Shown piece by piece: positions 17,097 through 25,119 of a DNA stretch of 64,000 nt. Below the pieces are notes generated by a model. It saw nothing but the letters and a program-made list of their open reading frames with translations, was not told the origin of the DNA and did no database searches. Within the stretch, counting starts at the first letter, position 1. Every line of letters starts with the position of its first letter. The DNA comes from Mycobacterium sp. (GTDB lineage: Bacteria; Actinomycetota; Actinomycetes; Mycobacteriales; Mycobacteriaceae), in the NCBI GenBank assembly GCA_016197405.1, contig JACPVR010000023.1, positions 367,152-431,151 of the forward strand. The letters are read 5' to 3'. The translations under genes were made by a program, and so were the position numbers.

Positions 17097-17969
17097 TCAG
17101 GCCTTGACCGCATGCGCCGTCCATTCGATGGGCGATGCGGTGAGCTTGCGGCCGGTGGGCCGGATATAGGTGTCGCGGTAATAGCCGGGGCCGGCCTGTT
17201 CGAAAAGCCGCCAGCCGTAACCGCGCAGGATCTCCTCGAGCGCCTCGGGCTCGAACCCGGACTTCCAGACCTGCTCGCGGGTGCGGAATCTGCGGTACAG
17301 CGACTGCGCGCCGTAGAGGTTGTCACCGTCGATGAAATCCTGCCGGATATAGGTGAAGATGAGCCGGCTGCCCGGCCTGGCCGACCGCAACTGCTCGAAG
17401 GTGGCGCGCACCGCTTCCGGAGACAGGTACTGCATGAGGCCCTCGGCGATGAACAGGGTGGCACCGTTGTCGCGAAAACCGTTGCCCGCCAGTGTCGCCA
17501 TCAGGTCGTCACTTTCCAGGTCCAGACCGACCAGGCGCACCGAATCGGGTATCTGGCCCAGTACCCGGCGCACCGCGACGGCCTTGCGGTCGATGTTGAC
17601 CTGCTGGTCGACCTCGAAAACCGGCAGGGCGCTGTGCCGGGCGATCCGGTACCCGCGGGTGTCGAGGCCGGACCCCAGGATCACCACGGTGTCGATCTCG
17701 TTGAGCGGATCGCTGAGGCGGTCGTCGATGAAGCGTTTCCGGCACGCGATATCGGCCCACAGGCCCGGGCCGGATCGTTCCGACGCGGCGATGACGGCCC
17801 GGCGCAGCGCGCCGATCCGGGTCATCGCGACGAGGGTGCGCAACCCGCGGGGCAGGAAGGCCGCGGCGAGATCGTCGTCGACGAGCCTGCGATCGGGTGG
17901 CTCGTGCTGCTCGACGGCGGCGAGCACCATCGGCCCGAATGCCGTCTGCGCCGCCGGGTTCGGTGCCAT
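17097..17969 (-). CDS. SAM-dependent methyltransferase (TIGR00027-type, Rv2751-like)
   Basis: 290-residue class I methyltransferase of the leucine-carboxyl-methyltransferase-like group that is expanded in mycobacteria. SAM loop: DTVVILGSGLDTRGYR, then FEVDQ as acidic end of strand 2, and LFIAEGLMQYLSPEAV. The substrate is unknown. The ATG overlaps the stop of the upstream SDR (ATGA), making a unit ABM-SDR-methyltransferase, the same order as Rv2749-Rv2751. Confidence 0.9.
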   Translation of the reverse strand: MAPNPAAQTAFGPMVLAAVEQHEPPDRRLVDDDLAAAFLPRGLRTLVAMTRIGALRRAVIAASERSGPGLWADIACRKRFIDDRLSDPLNEIDTVVILGSGLDTRGYRIARHSALPVFEVDQQVNIDRKAVAVRRVLGQIPDSVRLVGLDLESDDLMATLAGNGFRDNGATLFIAEGLMQYLSPEAVRATFEQLRSARPGSRLIFTYIRQDFIDGDNLYGAQSLYRRFRTREQVWKSGFEPEALEEILRGYGWRLFEQAGPGYYRDTYIRPTGRKLTASPIEWTAHAVKA

Positions 17970-18799
17970 CAGCGCTTGTTGACGTATCCCGCGTCGACCG
18001 GCAGCGCCACCCCGGTGACGTATCGGCCGGTATCGGACACCAGGTAGAACGCCGCGTTGGCGATGTCCTCGGGTTCGAGTGTCTGCACCGGCAGCGCATT
18101 GCCCATATCGGGTCCGCCCTGGGTCTCCTGGGCCAGGCCGTCCAGCCAGGAGCGGGTGAAATCGTTGTCGATCATCGGGGTGTTGACACCCGCCGGGTGT
18201 ACCGAGTTGACGCGGATGTTGAACTGCGCCAGGAAGTTCGCGTAGACCCGCATCAGTCCCACGATGCCGTGCTTGGCCGCGGCGTAGCCGACCGATCCGG
18301 CCAGCGGCGAGCCGATCCCGACCAGGCCCGCCACCGAACTGGTCAGCACGATGGATCCACCGTTGCCGAACTTGATCATCGGTTTCATCGCGACATCGAC
18401 GGTGTTGTAAACGCCGGTGAGGTTGACGTCGATGACGTCTTGCCAGGCGTCGGCGCCGGCCATCGGCGCGATACCGGCATTGGCGATGACGATGTCGAGG
18501 CGGTTGCCGAGTTCCTCGGTGCCGGCGCGCACGGCCGCCTTGACGGCGTCCCGGTCGCGCACGTCGGCCTCGGTGGCGATGATGCGTGCACCGGTGTCCT
18601 CGACGAGTTTGACGGTGGCGGCCAGATCATCCGGTGTGGCAAGGGGATAGGGCACCGAGTCGATCTGGGCGCACAGGTCGATCGCGATGATGTCGGCGCC
18701 CTCGGATGCCAGTTTCACGGCGTGCGCGCGGCCCTGACCGCGCGCGGCGCCGGTGATGAACGCGACCTTGCCGCTCAGCGGCAGCCCAGGGGTACCCAT
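17969..18799 (-). CDS. Mycofactocin-coupled SDR family oxidoreductase (Rv2750 type)
   Basis: 276-residue SDR with TGAARGQGRAHA cofactor loop, IANAGIAPM, catalytic YAAAKHG and HPAGVNTPM. Its hallmark is an insertion after strand 2 (DLCAQIDSVPYPLATPDDL), typical of enzymes that hold NAD tightly and pass electrons to mycofactocin. Probable role: alcohol or ketone oxidation. ATG at 18799; the stop overlaps the methyltransferase start and the small monooxygenase gene ends 1 nt upstream. Confidence 0.9.
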   Translation of the reverse strand: MGTPGLPLSGKVAFITGAARGQGRAHAVKLASEGADIIAIDLCAQIDSVPYPLATPDDLAATVKLVEDTGARIIATEADVRDRDAVKAAVRAGTEELGNRLDIVIANAGIAPMAGADAWQDVIDVNLTGVYNTVDVAMKPMIKFGNGGSIVLTSSVAGLVGIGSPLAGSVGYAAAKHGIVGLMRVYANFLAQFNIRVNSVHPAGVNTPMIDNDFTRSWLDGLAQETQGGPDMGNALPVQTLEPEDIANAAFYLVSDTGRYVTGVALPVDAGYVNKR

Positions 18800-18800
18800 A

Positions 18801-19115
18801 TCAGCCGCGCAACTGTCCCTTGGCCGGGTCGCCCGCGACCACCGGTGCCAGCATCTTGATGTCGGGTGCACCGTCGAGGTGCTCGCCGATCGCGCCGAAG
18901 AGCTTGCCGATCGCGGGGGCGGTGCTGTGGGTCTTGAGCGCCTCCTCGTCGGCCCACTGCTCGACGAAGACGAAGGTTCCGTTGGCCTCGTGCAGGGCGT
19001 AGAGCTCGCAGCCGGGCTCGTCGTGGACGGCCTCGATGGCTTCCTTGCACGCGTTGCGCACGGCGTCGACGGACTCCGGCTTGGCGGTCATGGTGGCGAC
19101 GACGACAACAGGCAT
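18801..19115 (-). CDS. Antibiotic biosynthesis monooxygenase (ABM)-fold protein (Rv2749 type)
   Basis: 104 residues forming one ABM ferredoxin-like domain: VVVVATMTAKPESVDAV strand and helix, then EPGCELYALHEANGTFVFVE and EQWADEEALKTHSTAPAI. Members include small quinol monooxygenases and dimeric stress proteins; the substrate here is unknown. First gene of the three-gene minus-strand unit; a TAGGGT -10 sequence (19164-19169, minus strand) is a plausible promoter. Confidence 0.88.
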   Translation of the reverse strand: MPVVVVATMTAKPESVDAVRNACKEAIEAVHDEPGCELYALHEANGTFVFVEQWADEEALKTHSTAPAIGKLFGAIGEHLDGAPDIKMLAPVVAGDPAKGQLRG

Positions 19116-19294
19116 GGCGTGAACTCCTCGATGAGCGGATTGTGACGAGACCGACAGATAGTCACCCTAGCCGTCTGTGTCGCGGCCCCGACGGGGGCTT
19201 GGTGGGTCACAATTCGGCCACAGACTGATGCTGCGGGCCAGCTCAGAGGCCGTGCGGCCAGTGTGGCGGATGGTGCAGTTGGGGTTAGTGCGAC

Positions 19295-19300
19295 TAGGAT
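19295..19300 (+). promoter_or_regulatory. -10 box of ftsK (leaderless)
   Basis: TAGGAT ends 7 nt before the ATG at 19308, which favours this start over longer in-frame forms. Confidence 0.6.
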
Positions 19301-19307
19301 TTCGCCC

Positions 19308-21851
19308 ATGCCGAGTAAGACTGCCGCGCGATCGGGAACCCGAACGAGCAGGTCAAAGGGGGCGGCCCGACCCGCAAAGGGCGCCCAGCCGCGTAAGAAG
19401 CCGACCAAGGCTGCCGCGCGGCAGAAGCCGTCGATGGTGGCGACCGCCGGGGTGGGCGCCGGACGCGCCGCCCGGGCGACCTGGCTGATGGTGGCCAGGG
19501 GAGTCGGTGGCACCGCGCGCTCGGTGGGCCGGGCGCACGATATCGACCCCGGACACCGCCGCGACGGTATCGCGCTGGCACTGCTGGGCGTGGCCGTGGT
19601 GATCGCCGCGAGCTCCTGGTTCGACGCCGCCCGCCCGGTCGGGGCGTGGATCGACCAGACGCTGCGGCTTTTCGTCGGCGCGGCCGTCGGACTGCTGCCC
19701 ATCGGCATCGCGATCATCGCGGTGACCCTCATGCGCACCAGCCCCAACCCGGAGACCCGGCCCCGGCTCATCCTCGGCACCGCGATGATCGTGCTGCCGT
19801 TGCTCGGGCTCTCGCACATCTGGACCGGCGCGCCCCAGGCACCGGCGGAGCGCGCCGACGCCGGCGGCTTCCTCGGCTTCGCCATCGGTGGACCGCTCTC
19901 CGACGGGCTCAGCGTCTGGATCGCCGTCCCGCTGCTGTTCCTGGGCGTGCTGTTCGGCGTGTTGTTGCTGACCGGCACCACCATCCGCGAAGTACCGGCG
20001 ACGCTGCACGACATGTTCTCCGCACCGTTCGGTCGCGGCGACTACGACCAGTACGACGACGACGAGTACTACGACGACGAAGACGGGCCGGAATCGCCTG
20101 CGGGCCAGAGTCGTTCCGATGACTTCTCCGACGGCTACTACGACGACGACCCGGCGCTGCTCGGCGAAGAACCGGCAGCCTGGCCGTCGGGCACGCCGTA
20201 CGACAACTATCCGGTCGACGATGCGCCGACGATTCCGGAACCGGCGCCGGCGCCGGTGCGTAAACCGCGCAAGCGTGCCGAGCGTCCCGAACCCAAGGCC
20301 ACCCCCAAGACCGACACCGTGGTGCTCGACCGCGTCGTCGAGGGGCCCTATGTGCTGCCGTCGCTGGACCTGCTGGTCGCCGGCGATCCGCCGAAGGTGC
20401 GCAGCGCCGCCAACGACAAGATGGTCGAGGTCATCGGCTCGGTGTTGCAGCAGTTCAAGGTCGACGCCGCCGTCACCGGCTGCACCCGCGGGCCGACCGT
20501 CACCCGCTACGAGGTGGAACTGGGCCCCGGCGTCAAGGTCGAGAAAATCACTGCGCTGCAAAAGAACATCGCCTACGCGGTGGCCACCGAGAGCGTCCGG
20601 ATGCTCGCGCCGATCCCGGGCAAGTCCGCCGTCGGTATCGAGGTGCCCAACACCGACCGGGAGATGGTCCGGCTCGCCGACGTGCTGACCGCGCCGTCGA
20701 CGCGGCGCGATCACCATCCGCTGGTGATCGGGCTCGGCAAGGACATCGAGGGCGAGATGATCTCGGCCAACCTCGCCAAGATGCCGCACCTGCTGGTGGC
20801 CGGCTCGACCGGCTCGGGTAAGTCCAGCTTCGTCAACTCCATGCTGGTGTCGATCCTGGCGCGTGCCACCCCGGAAGAGGTCAGGATGATCCTGATCGAC
20901 CCCAAGATGGTGGAACTGACGCCGTATGAAGGCATTCCGCACCTCATCACGCCCATCGTCACGCAGCCCAAGAAGGCCGCCGCCGCGCTGGCCTGGCTCG
21001 TCGAGGAGATGGAACAGCGCTACCAGGACATGCAGGCCTCCCGCGTCCGCCACATCGACGTGTTCAACGAGAAGGTGCGCTCGGGGGAGATCAGCACGCC
21101 GCTGGGCAGCGAGCGGGTCTACAAGCCCTACCCGTACATCCTGGCGATCGTCGACGAGCTCGCCGACCTGATGATGACCGCACCGCGTGACGTCGAGGAC
21201 GCCATCGTGCGCATCACCCAGAAGGCGCGTGCCGCCGGTATCCACCTGGTGCTGGCCACCCAGCGGCCCTCGGTCGACGTCGTCACCGGCCTGATCAAGA
21301 CCAACGTGCCGTCCCGGTTGGCGTTCGCGACGTCGTCGCTGACCGACAGCCGCGTCATCCTGGACCAGCCGGGAGCCGAGAAGCTCATCGGTATGGGCGA
21401 CGGGTTGTTCCTGCCGATGGGCGCCAACAAGCCGATCCGTCTGCAGGGCGCCTACATCTCCGACGAGGAGATCCAGGCCGTCGTGGAGGCCACCAAGGAG
21501 CAGGCCGAGCCGGAGTACTTCGAAGGTGTCACCACGGCGAAGCCGTCAGGGGAGCGCACCGACGTCGACCCCGATATCGGCGACGATATGGATGTCTTCC
21601 TGCAGGCTGTCGAGCTGGTGGTGTCCTCGCAGTTCGGGTCGACGTCGATGCTGCAGCGCAAGCTGCGGGTCGGCTTCGCCAAGGCCGGGCGCCTGATGGA
21701 CCTGATGGAGACCCGCAACATCGTCGGGCCGTCCGAGGGTTCCAAGGCGCGCGAGGTGCTGGTCAAGCCTGACGAGCTGGCGGGCACGCTGATGCTCATC
21801 CGCGGCGGCGCGGACGCCAACGGGGCCGACGCCGACGAGCCGGACTTCTAG
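19308..21851 (+). CDS. ftsK: DNA translocase FtsK
   Basis: Septal DNA pump that resolves chromosome dimers and clears DNA from the division site. 847 residues: basic N-terminus, four transmembrane helices (about 80-240), an acidic Asp/Tyr-rich and Pro-rich linker (about 245-345), then the motor. Motor motifs: Walker A AGSTGSGKSSFV, Walker B MILIDPKMVELT, and LVLATQRPSVDVVTG. The C-terminal gamma winged helix (SSQFGSTSMLQRKLRVGFAK) should read KOPS sites. ATG supported by the leaderless box. Convergent with a small secreted protein. Confidence 0.97.
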   Translation: MPSKTAARSGTRTSRSKGAARPAKGAQPRKKPTKAAARQKPSMVATAGVGAGRAARATWLMVARGVGGTARSVGRAHDIDPGHRRDGIALALLGVAVVIAASSWFDAARPVGAWIDQTLRLFVGAAVGLLPIGIAIIAVTLMRTSPNPETRPRLILGTAMIVLPLLGLSHIWTGAPQAPAERADAGGFLGFAIGGPLSDGLSVWIAVPLLFLGVLFGVLLLTGTTIREVPATLHDMFSAPFGRGDYDQYDDDEYYDDEDGPESPAGQSRSDDFSDGYYDDDPALLGEEPAAWPSGTPYDNYPVDDAPTIPEPAPAPVRKPRKRAERPEPKATPKTDTVVLDRVVEGPYVLPSLDLLVAGDPPKVRSAANDKMVEVIGSVLQQFKVDAAVTGCTRGPTVTRYEVELGPGVKVEKITALQKNIAYAVATESVRMLAPIPGKSAVGIEVPNTDREMVRLADVLTAPSTRRDHHPLVIGLGKDIEGEMISANLAKMPHLLVAGSTGSGKSSFVNSMLVSILARATPEEVRMILIDPKMVELTPYEGIPHLITPIVTQPKKAAAALAWLVEEMEQRYQDMQASRVRHIDVFNEKVRSGEISTPLGSERVYKPYPYILAIVDELADLMMTAPRDVEDAIVRITQKARAAGIHLVLATQRPSVDVVTGLIKTNVPSRLAFATSSLTDSRVILDQPGAEKLIGMGDGLFLPMGANKPIRLQGAYISDEEIQAVVEATKEQAEPEYFEGVTTAKPSGERTDVDPDIGDDMDVFLQAVELVVSSQFGSTSMLQRKLRVGFAKAGRLMDLMETRNIVGPSEGSKAREVLVKPDELAGTLMLIRGGADANGADADEPDF

Positions 21852-21870
21852 CGCTGAATCACCGTGGCCA

Positions 21871-22119
21871 TCAGCCGGCGCCGAAACCGATGCCACCTTC
21901 CAGGTCGACCTTGACGGGTGGGCCTGGCGGTAACAACGGGTCGAGCACTACGGCGAGGCACGGTGCCGCCTGACCGGTGGTGACATCGGGGCATCGACCG
22001 CCGGCACAGTCCGCCGTGACGTTGTCGCCGTACTGGCATTGCGGGGCGGCCTGAGCCGGCGCGGCCGGGGCGAGTAGTGCGCACACCACTGCTGCCACCA
22101 GAGCCAGGCGACCGGTCAT
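21871..22119 (-). CDS. Small secreted cysteine-containing protein
   Basis: 82 residues. A signal peptide (LALVAAVVCALLAPAAPAQA) ends at Ala-x-Ala near residue 24; the mature part has four cysteines (CQYGDNVTADCAGGRCPD, then C in AAPCLAVV), probably two disulfides. I do not recognise a family beyond mycobacterial small exported proteins. It lies 16 nt upstream of... the argA gene stop is on the other side of it, so it could be a separate unit reading toward the ftsK end. Function unknown. Confidence 0.72.
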   Translation of the reverse strand: MTGRLALVAAVVCALLAPAAPAQAAPQCQYGDNVTADCAGGRCPDVTTGQAAPCLAVVLDPLLPPGPPVKVDLEGGIGFGAG

Positions 22120-22135
22120 CCTCCGAGGGTATGGC

Positions 22136-22657
22136 TCACAGCACGAGCAGCATGCGGGTGTTGCCCAGAATGTTGGGCTTCACATAGGACAGGTCGAGGA
22201 ACTCGGCGACACCGATGTCATAGGACCGGCACATCTCGTCGTACACCTCGGCGGTCACCGGGGTGCCCTCGATCTCGGTGAAACCGTGCCCACCGAAGAA
22301 ATCGGTCTCGAAGGTCAGCACGAAAAGGCGCTGCAGTTCCAGCTCACGAGCAACCTCGAGCAGCTGAGACACCACGGCATGGCCCACCCCGCGGCCCTTG
22401 ACAGTGGGATCCACCGCGACGGTGCGCACCTCGCCGAGGTCTGACCACAGAACGTGCAAGGCGCCGCAGCCCACGATCGCGCCGTCGAGCTCGGCGACCC
22501 AGAATTCCTGCACCGCCTCGTACAGCGTGACCAGGTTCTTCTCCAGCAGAATGCGGCCGGCATAGGTGTCGACCAGACGCTTGATGGCGGGTACATCGGA
22601 CGTGCGCGCCCGGCGCACCGTCACCTGAATAGGTCGCTGATCAGTTCCCGCGCTCAC
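22136..22657 (-). CDS. argA: Amino-acid N-acetyltransferase (Rv2747-type ArgA)
   Basis: 173-residue GNAT enzyme. In M. tuberculosis the orthologue acetylates glutamate (and glutamine) to start arginine synthesis. Acetyl-CoA motif: VAVDPTVKGRGVGHAVVSQL (about residue 85-105); other family blocks are RILLEKNLVTLYEAVQEFWV and FFGGHGFTEIEG. GTG at 22657 follows a TACTGT box by 6 nt, so it is probably leaderless. Divergent from pgsA with 54 nt between, as in H37Rv. Confidence 0.92.
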   Translation of the reverse strand: MSAGTDQRPIQVTVRRARTSDVPAIKRLVDTYAGRILLEKNLVTLYEAVQEFWVAELDGAIVGCGALHVLWSDLGEVRTVAVDPTVKGRGVGHAVVSQLLEVARELELQRLFVLTFETDFFGGHGFTEIEGTPVTAEVYDEMCRSYDIGVAEFLDLSYVKPNILGNTRMLLVL

Positions 22658-22663
22658 GGGTGC

Positions 22664-22669
22664 ACAGTA
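22664..22669 (-). promoter_or_regulatory. -10 box of argA (leaderless)
   Basis: TACTGT on the minus strand ends 6 nt before the argA GTG at 22657. Confidence 0.6.
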
Positions 22670-22699
22670 TCGGCTGCGGGGTTTGGCGTTGCCACCCGA

Positions 22700-22705
22700 T
22701 ATTGT
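22700..22705 (+). promoter_or_regulatory. -10 box of pgsA (leaderless)
   Basis: TATTGT ends 6 nt before the GTG at 22712 and lies only 30 nt from the divergent argA box. Confidence 0.6.
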
Positions 22706-22711
22706 GAGCGA

Positions 22712-23314
22712 GTGCCGGGCCCACCTGAAACTCCACCAGCGGCCCCGCACGTCGGGGTGGTCAATGTGGCCAACATCCTGACCGGTCTGCGGATCGCCCT
22801 GGTGCCGGTTTTCCTGGTGGCCCTGTTTGCCTATGACGGCCACCAGACCGTCAGCCGCATCATCGCTTTCGCCATCTTCACCCTCGCCGTCGTCACCGAT
22901 CGGATCGACGGACAGCTGGCCCGGGCCTACGGGATGGTCACCGAATTCGGCAAGCTCGCCGATCCCATCGCCGACAAGCTGCTCATCGGTGCGGCCCTGG
23001 TCGGGCTTTCCATGCTGGGCGATCTGCCGTGGTGGATCACCGTGCTGATCCTGGCCCGGGAGGTCGGGATCACCGTGTTGCGGTTCGCCGTCATCCGCCG
23101 TGGCGTCATCCCGGCCAGCCGGGGCGGCAAGCTGAAAACCCTGGTCCAGGCCGTCGCGATCGGATTGTTCATCCTGCCGTTGACTGGTGTGTGGCACACC
23201 TGCGCCTGGTGGGTGATGTGGGCCGCGGTGCTGCTGACGGTGCTCACTGGCGCCGATTACGCCATCTCGGCCATCAGGGGCACCGATGGACAGACCAGAC
23301 CCGCTAACCACTGA
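22712..23314 (+). CDS. pgsA: CDP-diacylglycerol-glycerol-3-phosphate 3-phosphatidyltransferase
   Basis: Membrane CDP-alcohol phosphatidyltransferase of 200 residues making phosphatidylglycerophosphate for anionic phospholipids. The CDP-OH motif D-G-x2-A-R-x8-G-x3-D-x3-D is intact within DRIDGQLARAYGMVTEFGKL plus ADPIADK. Five to six hydrophobic helices surround it. GTG start with a leaderless -10 box. The following cinA-like gene begins 29 nt before its end. Corresponds to Rv2746c (pgsA3); exact lipid product inferred. Confidence 0.93.
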   Translation: MPGPPETPPAAPHVGVVNVANILTGLRIALVPVFLVALFAYDGHQTVSRIIAFAIFTLAVVTDRIDGQLARAYGMVTEFGKLADPIADKLLIGAALVGLSMLGDLPWWITVLILAREVGITVLRFAVIRRGVIPASRGGKLKTLVQAVAIGLFILPLTGVWHTCAWWVMWAAVLLTVLTGADYAISAIRGTDGQTRPANH

Positions 23315-23780
23315 CGATGCGCGCGCGCTGGTCGCCGAACTGGCCCGGCGCCGGCAGACCGTCGCCACCGCCGAATCGCTGACCGCGGGCCTGCTGGCCG
23401 CCACCCTGGCCGGGGTGCCCGGCGCCAGCGCGGTGCTGCGCGGTGGCCTGATCACCTACGCCGTCGATACCAAGACCTCCCTTGCCGGGGTCCCGCCGGA
23501 AATCCTGGATTCGGTCGGGCCGGTCGCCGCGGCCACCGCCCGCGCGCTCGCCGACGGCGCCCGGCTCCGGTGCGCGGCCACCTGGGGCGTCGGGCTGACC
23601 GGAGTCGCGGGCCCCGATTCCCACGGCGGATTCGCCGCCGGAACGGTTTTCCTCGGATTGGCCGGGCCGGGCGGAACAGAGGCTGTCGAACTGGCGTTGA
23701 CCGGTTCGCGCTGGGATATCCGCTACGGCGCGGTGGGGGCCGCGATCAGCAGTTTGTACGCCCTCGTCACCGCTGGTTAG
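23286..23780 (+). CDS. CinA C-terminal domain protein (nicotinamide-nucleotide amidase, PncC-like)
   Basis: 164-residue stand-alone CinA C-terminal domain, which deamidates nicotinamide mononucleotide in NAD recycling. Motifs: TVATAESLTAGLLAATLAG with the catalytic Ser, GGLITYAVDTKTSLAGVP, and GVGLTGVAGPDSHGG. The N-terminal molybdopterin-binding half of full CinA is absent. The start inside pgsA (29-nt overlap) suggests translational coupling; a slightly later start cannot be excluded. It ends 91 nt before clgR. Confidence 0.88.
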   Translation: MDRPDPLTTDDARALVAELARRRQTVATAESLTAGLLAATLAGVPGASAVLRGGLITYAVDTKTSLAGVPPEILDSVGPVAAATARALADGARLRCAATWGVGLTGVAGPDSHGGFAAGTVFLGLAGPGGTEAVELALTGSRWDIRYGAVGAAISSLYALVTAG

Positions 23781-23787
23781 GGGTATC

Positions 23788-23815
23788 GGGAACCATCCGG
23801 GCGCCTGATGACGTT
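23788..23815 (+). promoter_or_regulatory. SigE-type promoter of clgR
   Basis: GGGAAC (23788-23793), an 18-nt spacer, then CGTT (23812-23815) matches the mycobacterial SigE/SigH consensus GGGAAC-N(17-19)-CGTT. clgR is a known SigE target in M. tuberculosis, so envelope-stress induction is likely. Confidence 0.7.
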
Positions 23816-23871
23816 GTCCTCACGAGACCACTGATAAGAGCGATGACCGTTCTTGGGGTAAGGAGACCACG

Positions 23872-24198
23872 ATGCCTGCACTGCTGCTGCGCGAAGTCAT
23901 CGGCGATGTGCTTCGTCGTGCCCGGATGACTCAGGGACGTACGCTGCGCGAGGTGTCCGATTCGGCACGGGTGAGCCTCGGATATCTCTCCGAGGTCGAA
24001 CGTGGCCGCAAGGAAGCCTCCAGCGAGCTGCTCGGTTCGATCTGCGGTGCGCTCGACATCCCGTTGTCGCGCGTTCTCACCGATGCCGGTGACCAGATGG
24101 CGCGCCACGAGGATCTGCAGGCCGTGACCCGTACCACCACCATCGATGCCAGCACCAAGGTCGTCATACCGCCCGTGGCGACGATGGCTGTGGCCTGA
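23872..24198 (+). CDS. clgR: Transcriptional regulator ClgR
   Basis: 108-residue XRE-type activator of clp protease genes and of the psp locus under envelope or protein stress. One HTH, residues about 10-65 (TLREVSDSARVSLGYLSEVE, then RGRKEASSELLGSICGALDI). The C-terminus ends in small hydrophobic residues (PPVATMAVA), similar to tails by which ClgR is degraded by ClpP; that role here is inferred. A SigE-type promoter lies upstream. Followed by pspA, its usual partner. Confidence 0.95.
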   Translation: MPALLLREVIGDVLRRARMTQGRTLREVSDSARVSLGYLSEVERGRKEASSELLGSICGALDIPLSRVLTDAGDQMARHEDLQAVTRTTTIDASTKVVIPPVATMAVA

Positions 24199-24295
24199 GA
24201 ATCGAGTCCGAGGGTCGGTCGGGGTGTGCCAATGCTCCGCAGACCGATAAATTGGGCACGACTGACCAAAAGACAACGTAAGGCGGAATCACCCC

Positions 24296-25102
24296 ATGGC
24301 CAACCCGTTCGTCAAGGCGTGGCGCTACCTGATGGCGCTGTTCAATTCGAAGATCGACGAGCACGCCGACCCGAAGGTGCAGATTCAGCAGGCGATCGAG
24401 GAAGCCCAGCGGCAGCACCAGGCGCTGACGCAGCAGGCCGCGCAGGTCATCGGTAATCAGCGCCAGCTGGAGATGCGGCTCAACCGCCAGCTCGCCGATA
24501 TCGAGAAGCTGCAGGCCAATGTCCGCCAGGCGCTCACCCTGGCCGATCAGGCCACGGCTGCCGGTGACACCGCCAAGGCGACCGAGTACACCAACGCCGC
24601 CGAGGCGTTCGCCGCTCAGCTGGTCACCGGAGAGCAGAGCGTCGAGGATCTCAAGACCCTGCACGATTCGGCACTGCAGGCCGCCGTCCAGGCCAAGAAG
24701 GCCGTCGAACAGAACGCCATGGTGCTGCAGCAGAAGATCGCCGAGCGCACCAAGCTGCTGTCGCAGCTGGAGCAGGCCAAGATGCAGGAGCAGGTCAGCG
24801 CTTCACTGCGCTCGATGAGCGAGATCGCCGCACCGGGTAACACCCCGAGCCTGGAAGAGGTGCGCGAGAAGATCGAGCGCCGCTACTCCACCGCGATGGG
24901 TGAGGCCGAGTTGGCCCAGAGTTCCGTGCAGGGCCGCATGCTGGAGGTTCAGCAGGCCAGCGTGCAGATGGCAGGGCATTCGCGGCTGGAGCAGATCCGC
25001 GCCTCGATGCGTGGTGACGCACTGCCCGCCGGTGGGGCCGCCACGCCGGCGACGCCGACGGCAGCCCCCGCCGCCACTCCCGAAGAACCGCTCAGTCAGT
25101 AG
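24296..25102 (+). CDS. pspA: PspA/IM30-family envelope-stress protein (35-kDa antigen)
   Basis: 268 residues. The N-terminus (NPFVKAWRYLMALFNSKIDE) is an amphipathic membrane-binding helix and the rest to about 225 is a long Gln/Ala-rich coiled coil, ending in a Pro/Ala/Thr-rich tail. It is a peripheral membrane protein that forms oligomers and protects the membrane; it is the homologue of Rv2744c. Partners are ClgR upstream and PspM downstream, 17 nt away. A GATAAATT element near 24247 could serve as its own -10. Confidence 0.95.
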   Translation: MANPFVKAWRYLMALFNSKIDEHADPKVQIQQAIEEAQRQHQALTQQAAQVIGNQRQLEMRLNRQLADIEKLQANVRQALTLADQATAAGDTAKATEYTNAAEAFAAQLVTGEQSVEDLKTLHDSALQAAVQAKKAVEQNAMVLQQKIAERTKLLSQLEQAKMQEQVSASLRSMSEIAAPGNTPSLEEVREKIERRYSTAMGEAELAQSSVQGRMLEVQQASVQMAGHSRLEQIRASMRGDALPAGGAATPATPTAAPAATPEEPLSQ

Positions 25103-25119
25103 GAAGGGCGGCCAGCGCC

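Noticed and set aside
19142..19165. GTGAC-N14-GTCAC dyad between the ABM gene and ftsK
   Set aside because: Arms are only 5 bp with a long spacer; too weak to call as an operator.
19353..21245. 630-residue open frame opposite ftsK
   Set aside because: Shadow of the FtsK reading frame; long Val and Arg runs reflect the acidic linker read backwards.
24199..24295. ClgR binding site upstream of pspA
   Set aside because: Expected from biology, but I could not find a sequence matching a ClgR consensus with confidence.
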